Source: Candidatus Methanomethylophilus alvi Mx1201
Lineage (GTDB): Archaea > Thermoplasmatota > Thermoplasmata > Methanomassiliicoccales > Methanomethylophilaceae
Assembly: GCF_000300255.2 (NCBI RefSeq)
Contig: NC_020913.1
Span: forward strand, 1,486,692-1,550,691
Length of the DNA: 64,000 bases
Direction of reading: 5' to 3'
In this document: positions 35,464-42,555 of the stretch, piece after piece
How positions within the stretch are numbered: the first letter of the stretch is position 1
Layout of the letters: each line of letters starts with the position of its first letter
Made by a program: the position numbers and the translations under genes
Notes under the pieces: model-generated
What the model was told of the DNA's origin: nothing
The model's database searches: none
Seen by the model: only the letters and a program-made list of their open reading frames with translations

Positions 35464-36447
35464 TTACTTACGCCAAGTAACAGAGACCTCATCCGTTCTG
35501 AACCTCTGCCTGACCTCTGTGTCTCCCACATCCATCCTCACACCGGACGAGTACATGAGGTTCCCGAGCCAAGCGATCATGGCGCCGTTGTCCCTGCAGA
35601 ACTGACGGTCGGGAACGAACATCCTTCCGCCCCTTTCCTTCGCCATCTCGCCCACCATCTCCCTGAGGCGGCCATTCTGCGCTACACCGCCCCCTAAGAG
35701 CACTTCGGACTTACCCACATGGGCCATGGCCCTTTCCGTGACCTCCGTGAGCATCGAGAAGGCGGTCTCCTGAACGGAGAAACATATATCCTCCAAACGG
35801 CAACCCTTTTCCTTGTACGCCATGGCCGCGGTCAGAATCCCGGAGAAGGCTATGTCCATGCCTTTGACGGAATACGGAAGATCCAGCAACTTATCCCCGT
35901 CTAAAGCCAGCTTCTCGATGGTCGGACCGGCATAGAATCCGAGACCGAGGTCACGGCCCAACTTGTCCAGCATATTGCCTATTCCGACATCCTGGGTCTC
36001 TCCGAATATCCTATACCTGCTGTCGGAATACGCTATGACCTGTGTGTTCCCGCCGGATGCATATAGGAGGCACGGATCGGTGCACCCGGTCATCGCATTA
36101 CCGATCTCTATGTGGGAGATGCAATGGTTGACGCCGATTATCGGAACATCCAGGGAAAGCGCGAGAGCGCGGGCGGCGGTCCCTGCCACACGGAGACAAG
36201 GGCCGAGGCCGGGACCCATGGAGAATGCGACGAGGTCTACATCCTTCAACGATATCCCTGCATCGGAAACGGCCTTCTCTATATCCCCCGCCACCACCTC
36301 GGCATGGTGGTTGGCCGCCTCCCTGGGGTGAAGACCTCCCTGAGGAGGCCTATACATGTCGATCACGTTGGAGAGGACCTTCCTCTCCGAATCGACCACG
36401 CCTACCCCCAAAGTATGGGCCGTTCCCTCGATACCGAGCGTTATCAT
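35464..36447 (-). CDS. Kae1, KEOPS tRNA threonylcarbamoyltransferase
   Basis: This 327-residue ASKHA-fold enzyme transfers threonylcarbamoyl to A37 of ANN-decoding tRNAs. The iron/zinc ligands H108 and H112 are in GVNHCISHIEIG, and the C-terminal CRDNGAMIAWLG supplies the Asp. The N-terminus MITLGIEGTAHTLGVG is typical. In many euryarchaea Kae1 is fused to Bud32 kinase; here the protein ends at the Kae1 domain, so Bud32 is separate and not in this window. Convergent with RecJ across a short palindromic AT-rich gap. Confidence 0.95.
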   Translation of the reverse strand: MITLGIEGTAHTLGVGVVDSERKVLSNVIDMYRPPQGGLHPREAANHHAEVVAGDIEKAVSDAGISLKDVDLVAFSMGPGLGPCLRVAGTAARALALSLDVPIIGVNHCISHIEIGNAMTGCTDPCLLYASGGNTQVIAYSDSRYRIFGETQDVGIGNMLDKLGRDLGLGFYAGPTIEKLALDGDKLLDLPYSVKGMDIAFSGILTAAMAYKEKGCRLEDICFSVQETAFSMLTEVTERAMAHVGKSEVLLGGGVAQNGRLREMVGEMAKERGGRMFVPDRQFCRDNGAMIAWLGNLMYSSGVRMDVGDTEVRQRFRTDEVSVTWRK

Positions 36448-36564
36448 CGGACCGCTGACATCCTAGGTCATAATAAACCCTTGTGATTGGGATGCCCTGC
36501 GCCGGCCACCCTTTATAAAGGACCCATAAAGTATAATAATGACCAGTTGTTACGGAGGAATACT

Positions 36565-36640
36565 GGGCTCGTGGTCTAGGGGTTATGACGTCACATTGAC
36601 ATTGTGAAGGTCGCCAGTTCAAATCTGGCCGGGCCCACCA
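36565..36640 (+). tRNA. tRNA-Val (anticodon GAC), CCA encoded
   Basis: GGGCTCG pairs with CGGGCCC (one G-T pair). The anticodon stem TCACA/TGTGA holds loop TTGACAT (anticodon GAC), and the T arm is GCCAGTTCAAATCTGGC. Discriminator A, then CCA at 36638-36640. TATAATAA-like sequence precedes the gene. Confidence 0.95.
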
Positions 36641-36808
36641 TCCTTGCAATCCGCAGGGATTTTTGCCACAATCTATGGTTTTGAGATGTTTATTACGATC
36701 CTCGACGGAGTATTCGACCGGATACGATGATCGGCGATCGCTCGGTAGGAAGACATGTTTCCAAATCCACATGCCTACACCATCCCATAAGAAAACAATG
36801 ATTGGCCA

Positions 36809-36826
36809 CCCGGGCGATGACCCGGG
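36809..36826 (-). terminator. GC-rich hairpin after the wHTH gene
   Basis: CCCGGG-CGATGA-CCCGGG lies about 28 bp beyond the wHTH stop and is followed on the minus strand by T-rich ATTGTTTTCT. The rest of the gap 36641-36853 shows nothing I can name. Confidence 0.5.
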
Positions 36827-36853
36827 CGACCTCGTTCAGAGATCGGAGTTCAA

Positions 36854-37147
36854 CTATACGACCCAACAGGATATGCGTTTGCCTTTCTCCGTGAGCCGGA
36901 CCATCTTCCTAAAGGGTCTCTGATTCTCACGCACCTCCTGGACCAATCCCTCCTCCACAAGATGGTCTACTCTCTTCTTCACCGTGTCTGAAGAACTGGC
37001 AACGATGTTGATGAGATCTGTCTTCTGTATCGGGCCGTTCCTAAGGACGTACAATATCGTCAGAGTGTACTTCTCATCCAATTTCATAAGAGGTATGTCC
37101 AAATGTCTTCTACGCTCATCAGTATTGTCAAGGTTCAATTCGGGCAT
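36854..37147 (-). CDS. Winged-helix DNA-binding protein
   Basis: This 97-residue protein has a single winged helix: TLTILYVLRNGPIQKTDLINIVASSSDTVKKRVDHLVEEGLV (residues about 28-70), then a wing and the end LTEKGKRI. It resembles small archaeal MarR/HxlR-like regulators. It is the only intact gene I see ending in TAG; an in-frame TGA lies six codons later, so readthrough would add only a few residues (pyrrolysine plus LNSDL). Targets unknown; it precedes the proline genes but is not clearly co-transcribed with them. Confidence 0.8.
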   Translation of the reverse strand: MPELNLDNTDERRRHLDIPLMKLDEKYTLTILYVLRNGPIQKTDLINIVASSSDTVKKRVDHLVEEGLVQEVRENQRPFRKMVRLTEKGKRISCWVV

Positions 37148-37182
37148 ACCGATTGAAATCTAATTTATGCAATTATATTTAT

Positions 37183-37208
37183 CATCCCGATTTTCGATAA
37201 TCGGGATG
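37183..37208 (-). terminator. Terminator after proB
   Basis: CATCCCGATT-TTCGAT-AATCGGGATG is a perfect 10-bp stem followed on the minus strand by ATAAATATAATT. A smaller GTAAAAACATGATTTTAC stem sits right at the proB stop. Confidence 0.65.
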
Positions 37209-37245
37209 CATGAAACCGGGTCCACCGGTATGTAAAAACATGATT

Positions 37246-38370
37246 TTACGGCAATATCGCCAGATTCTCGCTGCGTACGACGTCTTTGTGGGGCATGACC
37301 CCATTGAGGGCGGCCTTGGCCGCATCCGAACGCATCCCGCGTATGCGGTTGATCTCCTCGGACCCGTAATCGACCACACCTCTGGCAATGATGTTGCCCC
37401 CGCACACGATATCCACTATGGCCCCCGCCTCGAAGGTCCCCGTGGCATACTTGACCCCCACGGGCAGCAACGAACGATGTGCCAGTATGGCCTTTCCTGC
37501 ACCGTCGTCCACGAACAGGGAACCGTTGGGACAGGCCGCCTTTATCCATCTCCTCTTCTTCGATATGACGTTGTCCGAAAGGAACACCGTTCCGATGTCC
37601 TCTCCGCCGACGGTCCTGAGGATTATATCCGGCTCGGCACTGCTGGCGATTATCATCCTGCAGCCTGCGTCGTTGCATATCTTGGCCGCATTGAGTTTCG
37701 TCCTCATGCCCCCGGTACCCATCTTGGTCCCGGGTCCCCCTGCGACTTTTATTATATCCTCGCTAAGACCGTCTACTACGGAGATCAGTTTGGCATCCGG
37801 GTTGTCCTTGGGATTGCCGTCGTAGAGCCCAGCGACGTCGGACAATATGACAAGCAGGTCTGCATCCGCCCTGCTGGCTATTACTGCGGACAGAGTGTCG
37901 TTGTCTCCGAATACGGCCCCGATCTCCTTGACCGATATGGCATCGTTTTCGTTGAAGATCGGTATCACGCCGTACTTCAGAAGTGTGGAGATGGTGTTGT
38001 TGAGGTTGAGCACCGTGTCCCTGTCCGAGTAGTCGTCCATCGTGATGAGGATCTGGGCCACGTTGAGTCCGTATCTCTGGAACGCATCGTTCCACTTCTG
38101 CATCAGGATACCCTGCCCCACCGAGGCGGCGGCCTGCTTTATGGGGACCTCGTTAGGCTTCGGCCGTGCGTTCATCGCCTTGAGACCTATGCCTATGGCC
38201 CCGGAAGACACGATCAGGACCTCCTTCCCCTGGCCCTTGAGATTGCTTATCTGACGGGCGACACCGTCCATGAAGTCGGAGGACGGTACGGAACCGCCCA
38301 TGGTTATCGACGAGGTACCTACTTTGATTACCACCCTCTCGACGTCTCCCAGCAGTTCCTTCCTGTCCAT
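37246..38370 (-). CDS. proB: Glutamate 5-kinase
   Basis: This 374-residue first enzyme of proline synthesis phosphorylates the glutamate gamma-carboxyl. The amino-acid kinase domain shows VIKVGTSSI, VSSGAIGIGL, IPIFNENDAIS and the GTGGMRTKLNAAKI motif. A C-terminal PUA domain (from about residue 285, RRWIKAACPNGSLFVDDGA) is present, as in full-length bacterial-type ProB. It follows proA by 6 bp in one operon. The proC gene is not in the window. Confidence 0.94.
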   Translation of the reverse strand: MDRKELLGDVERVVIKVGTSSITMGGSVPSSDFMDGVARQISNLKGQGKEVLIVSSGAIGIGLKAMNARPKPNEVPIKQAAASVGQGILMQKWNDAFQRYGLNVAQILITMDDYSDRDTVLNLNNTISTLLKYGVIPIFNENDAISVKEIGAVFGDNDTLSAVIASRADADLLVILSDVAGLYDGNPKDNPDAKLISVVDGLSEDIIKVAGGPGTKMGTGGMRTKLNAAKICNDAGCRMIIASSAEPDIILRTVGGEDIGTVFLSDNVISKKRRWIKAACPNGSLFVDDGAGKAILAHRSLLPVGVKYATGTFEAGAIVDIVCGGNIIARGVVDYGSEEINRIRGMRSDAAKAALNGVMPHKDVVRSENLAILP

Positions 38371-38376
38371 GGCACA

Positions 38377-39684
38377 TCACAGCCTGTATTCCGCATCTAC
38401 ATGTCTGTGCGTATACTTCTTCGCATCGGGACCGGAATACTCCTTGACGGTCTGCCCTTTCCCGACAAGGACGTACTTGTAGATCATCAGACCATCCATG
38501 CCCATGGGCCCGCGTGCGTGCACCTTGCCCGTGGAGATGCCGACCTCCGCCCCCTTGCCGAAACGGTACCCGTCGGCAAACCTGGTGGATGCGTTTATGA
38601 ATACGTCGGCGGAATCCACCCTCCTGACGAAATCCCTCTGCCTCTCCTCGTTCTCCGAGATTATGCAATCTGTGTGATGCGAACCGTGGGAGTTGATGAA
38701 ATCTATCGCCTCGTCGGCGGAATCGACCACTTTTATGGCGATTATGCGGGAATCATACTCGGCATACCAATCGTCATCGGAGGCGTCCTTCACATCGAAT
38801 CCGAGCATGTGGGGTTTGCATCTCCCATCCACCCTCATCTCCACACCGTTGGCCGCGAACAGGTCGGCCATACGGGGAAGGAAATATCTGGCGACCTTGG
38901 AGTTGACCAGGAGCTTCTCTGCCGCATTACAGGCCGCAGGGTACTGTATCTTGGAGTCGAGGGAGACCTTGAACGCAGTATCCATGTCCGCATCGGCATC
39001 CACATAAACATGGCATATGCCCGCCGAATGACCCAGCACCGGGATCCTTGTGTTCTCCTGTATGTAACGAACGAACGAATAGGATCCCCTGGGGATCAAC
39101 AGGTCGATGTAACTGTCCAGTTTCAGTATCTCGGCTATGTCCTCCCTGGTCTCCATGAGGACGAACGCCTTGCCGGGGACTCCGGCCGATACCGCCGCAT
39201 CCCTCAGGATATCGAAGAGAACCCTGTTGGAGCGTCTCGCCTCGGAACCGCCCTTGAATGCGATGCTGTTACCGCTCTTGAGACACAGGGACATGATCTG
39301 GGGGACGACATCCGGACGGGATTCGAATATCACGCCTATCATGCCGATTGGGCATCTCACCTGATAAAGGACCAGGTTCTCGTCCAGCTCGGTGGCGGAC
39401 ATGGTCTCCCCCACAGGGTCGGGTAGGGCGGCCACGTCCTTCAGACTGAACACCATGTCCGAGATCTTGGAGTCGCTGAGTCTGAGCCTGCTTAGGATCT
39501 CCGCCGGGACCTTCCCCTCGGAGTCGCGTACGTCCTCCGCATTTGCCTCCAATATAACGGAACGGTTGGCTTCCAGAGCCTCCGCCATGGCATTCAACGC
39601 AGAGTTCTTGACGCCCGTGTCCAGGGCGGCCATCTCCAGGGCCGCAGTCTTTGCGTCCCTTATCTCGGATACAGTATCCGTCAT
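38377..39684 (-). CDS. proA: Glutamate-5-semialdehyde dehydrogenase
   Basis: This 435-residue NADPH-dependent enzyme reduces gamma-glutamyl phosphate, the product of ProB. The ALDH fold shows NSIAFKGGSEARRSN (nucleotide binding), LIPRGSYSFVRYIQ, and the catalytic Cys in QYPAACNAAEKLLV (about residue 270). The C-terminal GPMGMDGLMIYKYVLVGKGQ is typical of ProA. First gene of the proA-proB operon. Confidence 0.95.
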   Translation of the reverse strand: MTDTVSEIRDAKTAALEMAALDTGVKNSALNAMAEALEANRSVILEANAEDVRDSEGKVPAEILSRLRLSDSKISDMVFSLKDVAALPDPVGETMSATELDENLVLYQVRCPIGMIGVIFESRPDVVPQIMSLCLKSGNSIAFKGGSEARRSNRVLFDILRDAAVSAGVPGKAFVLMETREDIAEILKLDSYIDLLIPRGSYSFVRYIQENTRIPVLGHSAGICHVYVDADADMDTAFKVSLDSKIQYPAACNAAEKLLVNSKVARYFLPRMADLFAANGVEMRVDGRCKPHMLGFDVKDASDDDWYAEYDSRIIAIKVVDSADEAIDFINSHGSHHTDCIISENEERQRDFVRRVDSADVFINASTRFADGYRFGKGAEVGISTGKVHARGPMGMDGLMIYKYVLVGKGQTVKEYSGPDAKKYTHRHVDAEYRL

Positions 39685-39773
39685 GACGGCTCAATCGACC
39701 TTTATCATTTAAAACTTGATAGAAAAGAAGGGACTATGAATTATAAATATGGGAAAATGGTTGGTCTGTCCGA

Positions 39774-39859
39774 GCCGAGATAGCCAAGCCCGGTATGGCG
39801 GTGGTCTCGAAAACCACTGGTCCTTGACCTCGGGAGTTCGAATCTCTCTCTCGGCGCCA
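39774..39859 (+). tRNA. tRNA-Ser (anticodon CGA), CCA encoded
   Basis: GCCGAGA pairs with TCTCGGC. The anticodon stem GTGGT/ACCAC encloses CTCGAAA (anticodon CGA). The long variable arm and T-arm GGAGTTCGAATCTCTC fit a class II serine tRNA. Discriminator G, CCA at 39857-39859. The accessory island begins right behind it. Confidence 0.93.
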
Positions 39860-39908
39860 TTTCTACCTTCTGGCTACCCTCATGGCGCGGAGGTACGTCC
39901 GCACTATT

Positions 39909-39921
39909 GAGTTCGAATCTC
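39909..39921. repeat. Partial copy of the tRNA-Ser T-arm, possible attachment scar
   Basis: GAGTTCGAATCTC occurs inside tRNA-Ser (39834-39846) and again 62 bp beyond it. A repeated T-arm segment next to a serine tRNA is the usual footprint of integration at tRNA genes. No integrase gene is visible. Confidence 0.35.
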
Positions 39922-39986
39922 CCACGAAAAACGTAACTTCTTTTACGACTTCTCACGGTATTGTTAATAGGTTTCGTAGAGGTTTT

Positions 39987-40427
39987 TCAAATCTCGCACC
40001 GATTTTGGGCTTGGACTGCGTTGAGCTCCCCGAAATAGAATGCGATTCTGGAGACGTATTGATCCTTGTCAGTGATGTCTTTGAGGAGATTCTCCTTGTG
40101 CAATTGGGCGAATATGGAATCCAACTGGGATTGGATGTTAGCACAGTAGCAGAACGGTATCCCCTTTGAAATCTCCACCGTTCTGAACTCGCCTGCCCAG
40201 TCATAGATGTCCTTGAAGATACAACGATGGATGGTCCTGAGATGCTCCGTATCGAAACATCCTTTGACCGGATCGACATCCAACTGCGTCATGGCCATCA
40301 TGGTCAGCCGACCTTCAGCAGAAACAAGTTCATCGTAATCGATGATGCCCAAAAGGTTGCGAAGTACATTGGAATCCGGATAACAATAGGTGTCATCCTT
40401 CACGTGGAAGTATGGTTCGATAGTCAT
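39987..40427 (-). pseudogene. Fic/DOC toxin, truncated before its active site
   Basis: The 146-residue frame is the N-terminal part of a Fic AMP-transferase: YCYPDSNVLRNLLGIID, then FDTEHLRTIHRCIFKDIYDWAGEFRTVEI and ISKGIPFCY. Homology ends at AFYFGELNAV, just where Fic proteins continue with the catalytic HPFxxGNGR motif; here it reads QAQNRCEI and stops. The catalytic His and ATP-binding loop are therefore absent, and the toxin cannot be active. It overlaps its upstream antitoxin gene by 4 bp. Confidence 0.85.
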
Positions 40428-40582
40428 GATCTGTATTCGGAGATGATCTGACTTATAGCATCATCGAAGGACATCTCGCCTTTGAGACATCTGAGGGCGA
40501 GGAGCTTCGTTTCCTCCGGAATGTGGAAACCCTCCGCTTCGACAGAACCGACGTTGCTGTTGATTATGGCCATCTCATCCAT
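40424..40582 (-). CDS. Fic antitoxin (VbhA-like) with intact inhibitory motif
   Basis: This 52-residue protein (MDEMAIINSNVGSVEAEGF, then HIPEETKLLALRCLKGEMSF) ends at a TGA overlapping the Fic ATG. Fic antitoxins of the VbhA class block the toxin with the helix motif (S/T)xxxE(G/N); here SVEAEG (residues 13-18) fits exactly. Size, position and coupling agree. It now neutralises a broken toxin, or could act on another Fic protein in trans. Confidence 0.75.
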   Translation of the reverse strand: MDEMAIINSNVGSVEAEGFHIPEETKLLALRCLKGEMSFDDAISQIISEYRS

Positions 40583-40792
40583 GGATTACTGTATACTATG
40601 GACCGAATTAAAGGCATTGATAGTGGACCTTGGAACCGAATGGCGTATTGACTATCGATCACCATACGTAGAATGCCTGACATATCGCAACGATGACGTT
40701 CACACTATCCATCGATTGCTCGATACGACTGAGGGGATTGGGGACGGAGACACCCAGTCCCGGATTGAGATGGGGCACCCATCCATAAAAGA

Positions 40793-41050
40793 TCAAAGGG
40801 CCGCCCTTTTGGTTTTGCAGATCCTTCCGCCTACGACGGTCGGGGCTCCGACATCGATTCCAGCCAGATCCAAATATAGCAGACCATTATCAGTTGTCTT
40901 GATAGTCTCCTTGATGTCGGAAGTAATCCCGCATCTGAGATAGCCCTGATTCTTAAGTTGCTTGATGATTGCCTTACTGTGTTCAGGATTGTAGAGTTTC
41001 CCACCCACGTAATATTCGAGTATGGATAGCCTCTGCTGCTCCTTGTCCAT
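40793..41050 (-). CDS. Small winged-helix-like protein
   Basis: The product has 85 residues beginning MDKEQQRLSILEYYVGG. The segment PEHSKAIIKQLKNQGYLRCGITSDIKETIKTTDNGLLYLDL looks like a winged helix with a short C-terminal basic tail. The frame is open to 41083; ATG 41050 is preferred because it gives a compact HTH N-terminus. AT-rich TATAAAACTATAT lies upstream near 41125. Probably a DNA-binding regulator of the island; targets unknown. The 210-bp gap on each side holds nothing recognisable. Confidence 0.5.
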   Translation of the reverse strand: MDKEQQRLSILEYYVGGKLYNPEHSKAIIKQLKNQGYLRCGITSDIKETIKTTDNGLLYLDLAGIDVGAPTVVGGRICKTKRAAL

Positions 41051-41294
41051 AATAATCATCTCTTTACGGTACCTCACGTCCAAAATCGGACAGTAATCGC
41101 ACCTACTATAAGAAACCAGGTAGCATTATAAAACTATATCATCGTAAATGACCCGAAAGAATCGTCAACCGGTTCTAGAGCACGACAGGCAATAGCTTGA
41201 TGAACAGTGCAATTGAAAGGGGCGGATGCCCTCGCCCCATGATGATGCTGTGATGCGTTGCCTTCTTACAGATGGATTCGATTGAGATTGTCGG

Positions 41295-41780
41295 TCAGAT
41301 GAACCTTGATATGAACTTCCTGTCCGGATTGTCGCCATTAATTATGGAATTGTGCCTGTTGAGGTCCTCGAATGGTGTGTCTGTGGGTCTCGGTATGAAG
41401 TAATCCGGATGGTCCTTTACGAACTTGATGGCCACTTCGCGGTTGCATTTAGGGGTCTTGGGGTTGTTGAGGATCCTCTCGATGTAATGCTGATTGTATG
41501 CGATGTTCGATTTACTGAGAGCTAGTCTTTGCCTGATGTAACCGTCGTCGAGTTTGCGCACTACTGGTCCTGTGATCCTGCTGATGTCCACCCATCCCCT
41601 CGGGATGGGTTTGCTTGATTTCCAATTGCGATAGTCACCATTGACCCTGGTCTGCTTTGGATACCTTGTGGGGATGACGAAGTATTCGTAGGATTCCAAG
41701 TTCTTCCTGTATTCTGAATTGGTTGCTTCGTATGTCTCTTTCCTGTTCCCGATCCACTTGTTGACTCCCCTGTTGGTCAT
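41295..41780 (-). CDS. Hypothetical protein, basic
   Basis: The 161-residue protein has many Arg, Lys, Asn and Tyr residues. Recognisable only as sequence: WKSSKPIPRGWVDISRITGP, then IAYNQHYIERILNNPKTPKC and VKDHPDYFIPRPTDTPFEDL. I know no family for it. Its start overlaps the preceding gene by 4 bp (ATGA), so it was translated together with the acidic gene. Confidence 0.5.
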   Translation of the reverse strand: MTNRGVNKWIGNRKETYEATNSEYRKNLESYEYFVIPTRYPKQTRVNGDYRNWKSSKPIPRGWVDISRITGPVVRKLDDGYIRQRLALSKSNIAYNQHYIERILNNPKTPKCNREVAIKFVKDHPDYFIPRPTDTPFEDLNRHNSIINGDNPDRKFISRFI

Positions 41781-42330
41781 GAGGATGCCTCAGAGGGATC
41801 CTGATCCTCGTCGGGGAAGTATCTCTCGTTAATGGTCTGGATGAGATCGAATGCGATATCATGGTTCGGGCACCTGACGGTGAACTCCACCAGCTCTCCG
41901 TGCCTGATGCCGCCTCTCTCGGAAAGGATCGGTCCTTTCCCTGACATGAGATCGATGTCGAGATGCTCGATAAGAATTGGTTTTCTGAGATCGACCTTCA
42001 CCGGGTGATGACGGGGATCTTCGATCCGATCGTCGCTCTCGTCAATACTGTCATCATCTTCGATGCTGTCCTCATCGCCGCCTTTATTGTCATCGTCGGC
42101 TTCGTCGTCATCGTGGACTTCTTCGTTATTGTCGTCTTCGTCGTCATCGTTTCCATACTTGCGGTTGTATGCGGCGGATTCGGCGAAATCATCGCCCCGT
42201 GTCCGGTATGGGCCGCTTCGAGTGAATATCCCATGTCGTTCAGTACACGTTTAACGAAATGAGCCCTGCCCAGGTTCTCGAAAACGATAGAACAGTCTTC
42301 CGGAGGGTATGGTTTTGTAAGTCTCTGCAA
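41777..42330 (-). pseudogene. Acidic-repeat protein split by a frameshift
   Basis: Two frames look like one gene. From 42330 (TTG) a frame encodes PPEDCSIVFENLGRAHFVKR and then VLNDMGYSLEAAHTG. After about 42205 it turns into a Thr/Met-rich run, while another frame becomes highly acidic (KYGNDDDEDDNNEEVHDDDE) and flows without a stop into MKVDLRKPILIEHLDIDLMS and the C-terminus QTINERYFPDEDQDPSEASS. A one-step shift near 42200-42215 would join them. The acidic linker comes from GAC/GAA-rich low-complexity DNA, a typical slippage site. If it is not frameshifted, the gene is only 41777-42001 from GTG (74 residues). Confidence 0.4.
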
Positions 42331-42333
42331 CCC

Positions 42334-42441
42334 TTACAAAGCGGTCGGAATATCATTCAGCTCTCCGACGAGCTTTTCGCTGTCGTCCAGAATGCGGGCG
42401 GTATAGATTCTTTTATGTACATCGATTCCAATGAATTTCAT
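42334..42441 (-). pseudogene. IS110 transposase remnant (first 35 codons)
   Basis: The frame MKFIGIDVHKRIYTARILDD, then SEKLVGELNDIPTAL, is the N-terminus of an IS110 DEDD transposase (GIDVHK motif) and is cut by TAA. It is a second, independent IS110 scrap, in the opposite orientation to the one at 3813. Confidence 0.6.
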
Positions 42442-42555
42442 GGTCTCTTGCCTTCTTTTGATATTTGCAACTAAAGTTTAGCAAGAGACTGCTTTTTAAC
42501 AAATCGGTTTTTGTTATGCCAGATAGAATAAATGTAGTGAAATCCATCCGGAAAT

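Noticed and set aside
37210..39426. 738-codon open frame antisense to proA-proB
   Set aside because: Shadow of two unmistakable proline genes; composition has no recognisable domain.
40482..40943. 153-codon plus-strand frame opposite the Fic antitoxin
   Set aside because: Overlaps antitoxin and wHTH genes on the other strand, no ribosome-binding site, no recognisable domain.
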